From Chaetomium olivaceum (Eukaryota; Ascomycota; Sordariomycetes; Sordariales; Chaetomiaceae), in the NCBI GenBank assembly GCA_039881045.1, contig JAYWVB010000043.1, forward strand, positions 124,001 to 188,000: a stretch of DNA of 64,000 nt. The letters are read 5' to 3'. Position numbers and translations under genes: made by a program. The notes beneath the pieces were generated by a model. The model worked only from the letters and a program-made list of their open reading frames with translations. It had not been told where the DNA came from and did no database searches. Of this stretch, positions 56,465 through 64,000 are shown in pieces (position 1 is the first letter of the stretch; each line of letters begins with the position of its first letter).

Positions 56465-57909
56465 AGCATGCTTAGTTGCACGCTTTGGATAGCCAAATAT
56501 TAGTTGCTTTACACTAATGGTCGATGTGGACACTCGTGGATTTCCGTCATGTGTGCGGTTAAACTTGTCAATCCACGATACGGCAAACACTAACAGACAG
56601 CCTCGACTCGTTTCATCTGGCCAGAAACAATTCTGCCCGGATATTGTGCAAATCATTTACCTGGCACAAATGATCGACGTCCATCGAAATTCACCACCAC
56701 CTCTGCACGCTCCCGGGTCAACACGGGCTCGACCCATACTGCAAAGCGAGGGCATGCGAAATCGGTCGCACAGCCACGAGGTTCTCTCGTTGGCCAGCCG
56801 AGCAAGCACTGTGTTTCTTACCCTGAAACCGATCATCGGTGTTGCTCACTCGGTGTGGCTCCCTCGGTGTGACGCACACGCAGTGTTTGCGAGATCTCTA
56901 CTGACACCACCGGCAGCCTGCATCTCAGCCGCTGCAAGAACCAGGCAGGATGGAAACAACTCGTAAACGTGCGACTGACTGAGTCTACCGTGTCTGAGTC
57001 CTTTTTATGACTCTCGGCTCGTCGGCATGTCGAGGATATCGGTGTCGCTTTTGGTCACGGAACCTCTGCATCGAAAGTTGTGAACACACCCTTAAGGGGT
57101 CAACATTGTAAGACATCTAGGCCCATGGCGCGCTCTCCTTGATCGAAGCTCAAACGCGATTTGGGTTTATTAGGGACAGCCTGCACATAGTGTCTGCCAA
57201 GATCTTCTGTCCGCGGCAACTGCTCCGCGCTCACATCTGGCACTGCACAGCACGAGAAATTCAATGACAGCTAAATCTCCGAGGTCACTCAACTACAGCC
57301 GCTAGCCGTTCTGTTCCGCGGCTCTGTACAACCTTTTCAGATGAGAAGACTGGAGTTTCTGGTGTCGTCCGGCGAATACGGCCGCCTTTTGGGACATGTG
57401 TCTGACCCATCTGGTATAACCCCGACGGAACCGTCGAGGCCCAAGTCTGGTGCCGTCGGGAACAGGCGGCCGCGGGGAGGGGGAGACGGATCAGTGCAGA
57501 AACATCCACGAGTAAAGTACCCAAGGCTTAACTAGCATTGGTGATGTCGACGGAGCAGCCCCATACTTTGTTTGTTCCCTCCCTCAATATCCAATCCGAG
57601 CAAGCAACAAGACTTTCTCAACCATCTGGTCTGGGCCACGGGAACGCAACCCGGCATACCCTCGCTAGCAGTGGATCAAATGATATTGATGGAAGGAGGT
57701 GTGCCTGGGTGGTTGAGCGCAAACACACTCATTGTGGAGCCGGCGGCATCCAGGGGTCGTGGTTGCGAACGAAGAGACCCCGGCACGGCGAGGGAGCAAA
57801 AGGTCAGCTAAGGTTATAAGATGGCTGAAGACATCTGCTGGTGGTCGCCACCTCAGACGATTCTTTTGCGGAACCGTCACCTTCACTTGCACCGAGAAAC
57901 AGCACCATC
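56465..57909. other. Intergenic, nothing supported
   Basis: More than 1.4 kb between the superoxide dismutase gene and the next gene. Open frames such as 56517-56966 are not recognisable. No repeats noted. Confidence 0.45.
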
Positions 57910-59351
57910 ATGACAAAGGTCCATAATCTAATGGCTCTTCTGAGCTTCAGGTACGGTCACACTACACTCCCAGCACCAGCTCAAAACGCTAATGAACCAA
58001 TAGCCGCACTTTTGCGCCTGCCCTAGGTCACGTTAGCCGTGACTATGGGTATGGCGACCCGATTCTCTCGCAGCCTACCATCACGGCCACCGTCACGACA
58101 ACCGAGATCTCCACGGTGACTGTCGGCGGAGGCACTTGTGATGCCATCTACACCCCGACAGTCACTGTCTACGCTGGCTGCTCTCCCACATCAGACGTCT
58201 CCAGCGTCGCTGGTTTACCCCTCAGCAGCTACAGCAGCCATGGCCCCTGGATCAACGCCACCTCCACCCCGGGCGTGCCCTGCACCCATGCTTCATCGAC
58301 TACCAGCGCCGTGCATGGGAACTTCTCCAGCTCTCTTGGTTGGAACCACACAACGGCCACCTCACTTCCCACCCTGACAGGGACGGCTGGCACCACCATT
58401 GAGACCGCCGACCCCATCGGCACTTCGTCTATCCGCTGGACGAACTCAACCCACAGCTCGACCGCGGAAGAGGATTGGACGAGCGTGATCACACTCACGG
58501 TGACCTCGTCTGCGGTGGTTACCGTCAACGCAACCCTGACCTCGGGTTACTCGGCACCCAGCTCCGGTTTCAGCACTGGGACTGGCCGTCCCGGCTACGA
58601 GTCCTCGAATGTTCCAACGTCCTACCACCCCAGCCTGACATACCAGACCACTACTCGGGGTAAGTTGGCTACCTGCTGTCTCATGATAACCAACCTCGCT
58701 AACCCTCTCACAGCACCGTCCAGCGTACCCACAAACGGAACCGCGACCACCCCCTGGTCTTCAACCCCGACCCACACTTGGTCCCTTCCACCCAACTGGA
58801 ACAGCAGCACCATCTCCGGCCCGCCAATCAACACCTCTTCCCACACCATCCTCACCACCGAAACCAACGACCCTCTCTTCACCAACCCCACCTCCTCTCC
58901 CATCCCGACCTGGTCCAACACAACCATCACCCCTCTCTGGCCCACCACCTCCGTCATCTCTCACACCCTCCAACCATCCCCATCCCCTTCCACCACATCC
59001 ATCAGCACATCCACCACCACCACCAACGGCGATGACAACAACGGCGGCGGGTACGGCAGCTACAGCTACAGCTATCCGTCCCCATCCTCGCCCATGTTCT
59101 CCTCCTCATCCCCGGCCTGGTCTTCAGCAGATGCCAGCACGGTGGAGTCGGTCGACCCCATCGAGGGCACTGCCACTATCAGCACTCCCACCCACACTGA
59201 GACTGCTTCCTTCTCGGTGTCGGCTCCCACGACGCTGTTGACTGCGACGTCGAGGCCGGCTGGCGAGAGCTCGGCGGATGGGGTGTCGACGACGACGACG
59301 GCTTTGCAGGAGCCTGGGTATGGGTATCGGTATGGGTATGGGGGGTACTAG
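57910..59351 (+). CDS. Secreted Ser/Thr-rich (cell-wall type) protein, 444 aa
   Basis: Exons 57910-57950, 58004-58659 and 58714-59351; introns 53 nt (GTACGG...ATAG) and 54 nt (GTAAGT...CTAAC...ACAG). The second intron length is a multiple of three and contains no stop, so retention would add 18 codons. The N terminus MTKVHNLMALLSFSRTFAPA is a weak secretion signal formed across the first splice. The mature part starts with ITATVTTTEISTVTV and ends in a Tyr/Gly tail (GYGYRYGYGGY). The body is Ser/Thr/Pro-rich with many N-x-S/T sites, as expected for an O-mannosylated wall or surface protein. There is no hydrophobic C-terminal GPI signal. Confidence 0.75.
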
Positions 59352-60718
59352 ATCGCTTGGTACATAGACATGGGCATGGGTATGGAGATGTTGAGGGGTG
59401 GGTTGGTGTCCGTTGGTGGGAGAGGGGGTGGGCATTGGGATGGGGTGGACTGCGGTGCTTGTTCAAGAGGGGAGAGGAATCAAAATGGCGTTGTGGGAGG
59501 GCGAAGCTTGTGGGTTGAAGGTGGGATAAGGGAACCATGAGGTTGATTCGCTTCTAGACTGTATTTAATTTACCCATTGGGTTGTAAGTAGGTAGTTGCC
59601 GCAAGGACAAATATGAGATCTTGCCCGGCGGATAATGGTGCTCTCGTAAAGTCACAGACTCTTCGGACCATTAGTTGCAAGATATCGTTGAGGATCGAGC
59701 CTCGTCGACTAACCGCTGGCCTGGGTGCCTGGCGAGGAGTATTACTCCCTTCCATCTGACCTCAGGCCAACCTCAGCACACACCACCCATCGCGCGCCTT
59801 CCAGCACTATATGTATTAGATCCGCCGCTCACACTGTCACCGCCTCCTCCCAATTGAAGTCAAACACCGGTTTGGCTCAGCGGTATTGGGAGGAGGACCG
59901 GTTGGACACCAATCGAAAGAGGACCGGTTCGACTCCCCCTCGCGTCGTAAAACTCTGTTTCCAGGGTTTTCGTAACCACCAACCTCCATTCCACCGGGAA
60001 TGGGGCTTGGTGGTGAGCTTTTCGCGTTTATCTCCTCAACCACATTGTTCTTTTTTTTCAGCCTTGCTTGACTACTGCCAACGATTAAAGTTTGACATCA
60101 GCTTCGAGTGATTTATTAACGGCGACGGCGGTTTGAGTGACCCTCGAGATAACAGTACTCGATCGAGCTACTCAGTACATTGGGTAGGATTCTCGGTCTT
60201 ATGATACTAGGTACCAAATCTAGACCCATCGGTCGGATTCCCGAAGGCTCCGCCAGTGGATCGCATTGAAGGATGAGACTATGGTGTGCGGCGCAGCCGA
60301 GAAAGAGGAGCCAGCACAGGGGTTAAGCATATTTCGCTCCGTCAGCGTGACGACAGACATGGAATCCATTGGTTACCACGTCGAAAGCGAAGCAGGAGCG
60401 CCTGAAACTTCCCATTCGACCCTGTCCTGCCTCGCCAAGCGCGGCGTCGGAACTCAATAGTTGCGAGGCTGTTGCAACAAATAAAAGGGCGAGATGACTA
60501 CTCGGGTCCCGGCATCCTGCATCCCTCAGCCAGCCACCTCCACATATAGGTACCTTGGCTTAAGCACCCACTAACTAGAAGGCTTCAGGGGCAGTTACAC
60601 ACGATATTTAGTCGGGCCGACGACAAGACATATAAGGCTCAAAGAACAACCGCCTTCCCCTTTCACCGCCAAACCACCAACTCCCCTAGCATCACAACAC
60701 AGTACACCACCACCCACC
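59352..60718. other. Intergenic; contains a tRNA-like A box/B box pair
   Basis: No protein gene seen. At 59872-59936 a TGGCTCAGCGGT (A-box-like) is followed 43 bp later by GGTTCGACTCC, a perfect B box. The acceptor and T stems do not form, so it is not a functional tRNA. A GAGGACCGGTT direct repeat lies between the boxes. Confidence 0.4.
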
Positions 60719-61638
60719 ATGAAGGCCACCCTTCTCACCACCCTCGCCGCCACGGCCACCGCAACGGAACTCCTCCTCCCCCTCTACCAATACCCCGCCA
60801 ACAACGGCGGCGTCTGGGGGCCCATCGGAGACGCCCTGACCGCCAACCCGTCCCTCACCGCCAAGATCATCATCAACCCCAACAACGGGCCCGGCGGCGC
60901 CAACCAGGGGATCGACGACCCGCAGTACGAGTCGGGCACCAAGGCGCTCGCCGCCCACCCCAACGCGCAGCGTCGACTTCGGCGCCACCCGGCAACGTGA
61001 CCGACTTCGGCGCCACCCGCTGCAACGTGCCCTGGGCGGACATCACGGCCGACATCCGCAAGTGGGCGACGTGGGTGGACCGCGGGGTCGCGATACGGGG
61101 CATCTTCATCGACGAGGCGCCGAACAACAGCAACAATGACTGCGTCGCCTACATGCGCAACCTGACGGAGCTGATCCGCACCGATGCGGATCTCGTGGCC
61201 AGGTTTGGGCCGCGCCCGGTCGTGGTGTATAACCCGGGCGGCACGGGCCAGCTGCAGCCGTTTTATGACCTGGACCCGGATCTGATTGTGGCCTTGGAGA
61301 CGTGCTTTACGGTGCCGGAGCATGCCGGCGAGGACTACGACCAGTGCCCTGCTGCCGGGGGCTACGAGCGCTACGATCATGATGGGGTGGGCAGCTCGAT
61401 TGATAATGTGCTGTTTCCGAATGTGGGCGCGGCGAATGCGGCTCATACGGCGGTGTTGGTGCATGGGTTTCATGACTTCAACGGACCGTCGGCGAACTTG
61501 AGCGCGACGGCGGCGGTGCTGGAGCAGTTGGTCGGTGCGGTGGTGCAGAGGGGCATTGGGGCGACGTTTTTCAACACGAGGGGTTACCATGCTTTCGAGA
61601 CCGGCCGGCGACAATTGGGGCTTTTGCCCAGGTGTTGA
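60719..61638 (+). CDS. Spherulin-4-like secreted protein, frame broken near 60,970
   Basis: N terminus MKATLLTTLAATATATELLL is a plausible secretion signal, directly followed by PLYQYPANNGGVWGPIGDAL and KIIINPNNGPGG, the start of the spherulation-specific family 4 (TIM-barrel-like) domain. The second frame (61000 onward) continues with NVPWADITADIRKWATWVDR, GIFIDEAPNNS, VVVYNPGG, DLIVALE and GATFFNTRGYHAF, all typical of the family. At the junction, GACTTCGGCGCCACCCG occurs twice (60977-60993 and 61005-61021) and the expected stretch around LGYVHT is missing. So a small rearrangement with frameshift, or a misassembly over a repeat, destroys the central part. Role in fungi unknown; named after a slime-mould encystment protein and often found next to galactosaminoglycan-type genes. 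Confidence 0.75.
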
Positions 61639-61800
61639 GCGCGGCGAACGCGGCATAGGTTTAGGTTGGGAGACATGTTGAATGGATAACGGGGGTGACG
61701 GGTTGGTTATGGTAGATTTAACGGGAACACGATGTACATGTACTACCTCCGCTAGATATGAATGTGGTACTTGGATCGAAATATGTGGGCCCCAGCACGC

Positions 61801-62361
61801 TCAGCAGGCCGTGGACTTCATGCTGTAGCATTCCAGTGCACCGTTGCGGTTGTCGACAATGGTGTCTAGATGCGGAAAGATTGTGGTTAGTTCAGGGGCA
61901 TGATCGAAGCGTTCAGGGGCACTAACTGAGATCGAAAATGGCAGTAGGCCAGTTGGCCTGGGCAGCGCCAGTCCCAGGATTGCACTTGCAATACATCAGT
62001 GAGGGGCCGCGTCAACGATCAGGCCGTTGTCGGGCTTGCCATTGGTGCACTGGATGCACTGGTCTGCAAGATGGGCGCTGTCAATTCTTTGTTAGTACCT
62101 AGTGTATGTTATTGGGCTAACGAAGAGACTGGACATACCCATTTCCAGTCGGGTCGGGCTGCAGAGTGCCGTAGCTATTCTTGAGACACCGGTTCAGGTC
62201 GAGCTTGGAGCACTTGTACTGCCAAAGATGTTCCTGCAGTTGGCCGTCAAGGTCCTACCGCTAACCTTGATCGAATTGGTCTCGCAAGATCCGGCAAAGT
62301 TGGCGGCGAGCGCGCCGGAGGCACTGAGGCCAAGGACCAGAATGGAAAGGATGGACTTCAT
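61801..62361 (-). CDS. Secreted cyanovirin-N (CVNH) domain protein, two frameshifts
   Basis: Exons 62139-62361, 61927-62077, 61801-61865 with two 61-nt introns (GTATGT...GACAG and GTTAGT...TCTAG). Starts MKSILSILVLGLSASGALAA, a clear signal peptide. The mature protein begins NFAGSCETNSIKVSGRTLTA with NCRNIFG, then, after one missing base near 62220, QYKCSKLDLNRCLKNSYGTL. The second exon reads DQCIQCTNGKPDNGLIVDAA; after another missing base near 62001 it continues LMYCKCNPGTGAAQANWPTA, and the last exon ends RNGALECYSMKSTAC. The pattern (paired N-F-x-x-S-C and LDLN motifs) is the CVNH lectin fold, which binds mannose-rich glycans. About 146 aa if both bases are supplied. Convergent with the spherulin-4 gene. 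Confidence 0.78.
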
Positions 62362-64000
62362 GGCGGGTGTGGATTGGCGTCTAAAGAGTCAGTACCTGAT
62401 ATCAGATCCCGATTGGGGTGGCCAGGTGTATGACTTGTTATAAGCGGAGGCTGAAGCGGAGAGCGGTGGAATCAGCCCGGGAACCAGGAGTTTCTGGGGA
62501 ATATGGGCCGGAGGATCATTGATGGGAACCGCGTTAGAGGCGATTGGAAGCAACCCAAGGTTACAACGTGTTCGAGAGAGGGGTAGCTGCTGATATTAAG
62601 GTCGTCATGGCAGCTGTCACCCGGAACCTTGGATCGACGTGACAAACCGGGTTCCAGCTTCTCGGATAACCCAAGGAGTGCGCAGTTCGGTGATGAGGGC
62701 CGCCTGGAAGATGCCTTGATATCCGTACGAGCAGCGACAAGCCAAGCAAATCTCAGTATAGTGAGCCTAATTATAGAGCATTTATCTGTTATCTTGATAG
62801 TTTAATAAACCATGTCCGGGTAAATCAACTTTGCGGACCCTCATTGTTGGTAGAAGAGCTATAGCGACTGTAGACGATTGGCTGGCAATATCCTAGCTGG
62901 TTAAGCCTAAGAGGCGCGGCACAAACCTTGGAAAAGGAGGTCGGGCCCTCGCTGGCGTCGAAGAGTCTCTAGATATGCCAGTATTAGCATTTCCCGTTGA
63001 ACATGTGGAAAATCACCCAGAGGAAGGTGACCAGAGAAAGCCACACGCACCAAAATACCATTCTTCTGGTTGAGGTTTGGCCTTTGGGGTTTTATATTAC
63101 CCAAAGAGTGCCCAGATACCGATGTAACGATATCAATCCAACACAGCTGATTGTGATGATTAATTCCACGGAAACTCGGCCCCCGGCCTTGGTCGGTGTG
63201 AGGTCAATCTCATCCTGAAATCATTCAACAGCTCCGTGCCATATCATTGAGCTAGCACAATGACTGACCACAATCGACCACCATGATGATGGTATACTAA
63301 ATTATTAGGTAACTGGTTCCGGCCAACCCAGTTCTGAGTAGTCTTTCCCAGACTTCCCAGCAGCTGATGACTTACTCGGAATCCCGTTACTTCGCTTGCT
63401 GGCAATCGCTGACCAAATTGCAAAGAAGAAAGGTGAATTCACTGCATAAAACATTGATCTCAATCTTTGAACTACTATACTGAGTTAGACGAGAGTTCTG
63501 GTTCTGGGTTCGTCTTACTGATGGGAGGGTATTCGGGCCAAAGTCAGTCCGGCTGTTCGAGAAGCAGAAGCTGCATTCGCCTGCAGACTCGGAGCAAGGA
63601 CGTCCGGAATGTGGAAAATCATTGGAAGCCAACTGGAAATTCCCCATCGGCGATCCTTGCCATGGAGAAAATACGACCCTTTGGCCCGCCAGCGATTGTG
63701 CGGCGGGGGCAATACGCGCTGTGTTGACATTGGCACTGACTTACAAAGACGCAAATTTCAAACTCAGCGCCTCGAGTCTCCCCAATGCAGCCAGAACCTG
63801 GCAGTTTTCTGTTTGTTTTACCTTTGTCCTTTCCTCACTTTTCTGTGTGAACGGACGGCCGCCGAAGCTTCTTGAAACTGCGGTGAATTCCGTTGCAGAT
63901 TGTGTTGGCGAATACCTAAGGTAGTTCCTCCTATTTAGCAGTCGACCTCGACCATGAACGTGCCTGGTCAAAGTATGAAACCTGGATCATGGATGCGAAG
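62362..64000. other. Intergenic to window end, nothing supported
   Basis: The only protein-like stretch is on the plus strand at 63600-63920 (EANWKFPIGDPCHGENTTLW ...), which has no recognisable family and no clear start or splice sites; it could be an exon of a gene extending beyond or decayed. Confidence 0.35.

Noticed and set aside
59866..59945. tRNA gene suggested by A-box-like TGGCTCAGCGGT and B box GGTTCGACTCC
   Set aside because: The seven bases before the A box do not pair with anything after the B box, and the T stem does not form. At most a tRNA-derived relic.

Overview
The window is nuclear DNA of a filamentous ascomycete, most likely a Sordariomycete. Supporting signs are short spliceosomal introns (about 50-140 nt) with CTAAC/CTGAC branch sites close to the 3' splice site, GC-rich compact genes, two dispersed Neurospora-like 5S rRNA genes, and fungal-specific families (DUF1996, cyanovirin-N, spherulin-4, MUG113, Sulfotransfer_4).

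Layout. 1-8.3 kb is a dense housekeeping island: the 3' part of an intron-bearing tRNA-Met(CAT), proteasome ATPase rpt2 (-), ubiquitin-conjugating enzyme ubc1 (+, divergent from rpt2), succinyl-CoA ligase alpha subunit (-) and Elongator subunit elp3 (+). 8.3-22.3 kb is gene-poor and consists mainly of two diverged, direct copies of a block of about 5.7 kb (10.14-15.81 and 16.59-22.24). Each copy carries a small TATA-driven three-exon gene (106 and 120 aa) with identical intron positions and no recognisable family. 22.3-28.2 kb holds two 5S rRNA genes in opposite orientation, a DUF1996 pseudogene whose two halves face away from each other, and a P-loop sulfotransferase-like gene. 28.9-31.9 kb has a membrane protein and a nucleotidyltransferase-fold protein. 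32.2-36.8 kb contains a large membrane-protein gene split by a solo LTR with a 5-bp target duplication, bracketed by a diverged direct repeat.

37.1-49.7 kb is a mobile-element cluster: a complete pogo/Fot1-type element (1,881 bp, TA duplication, 42-bp inverted repeats), then a Helitron-type Rep-helicase gene (41.7-48.7 kb) with an uncharacterised gene transcribed divergently from the same 480-bp intergenic region, then a 46-bp tandem array. 51.2-62.4 kb returns to ordinary genes: a decayed unknown gene, a MUG113/T5orf172 protein, a small unknown protein, an Mn/Fe superoxide dismutase, a secreted Ser/Thr-rich protein, a spherulin-4-like protein and a cyanovirin-N protein. The last 1.6 kb shows nothing I can support.

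Single-base indels break several reading frames, including rpt2 (one site) and elp3 (three sites), both normally conserved and intact. Sequencing or assembly error is therefore a serious alternative to decay for every frameshift in this window. All introns, frameshifts and alignments below were read by eye from the sequence; no search or alignment program was run.
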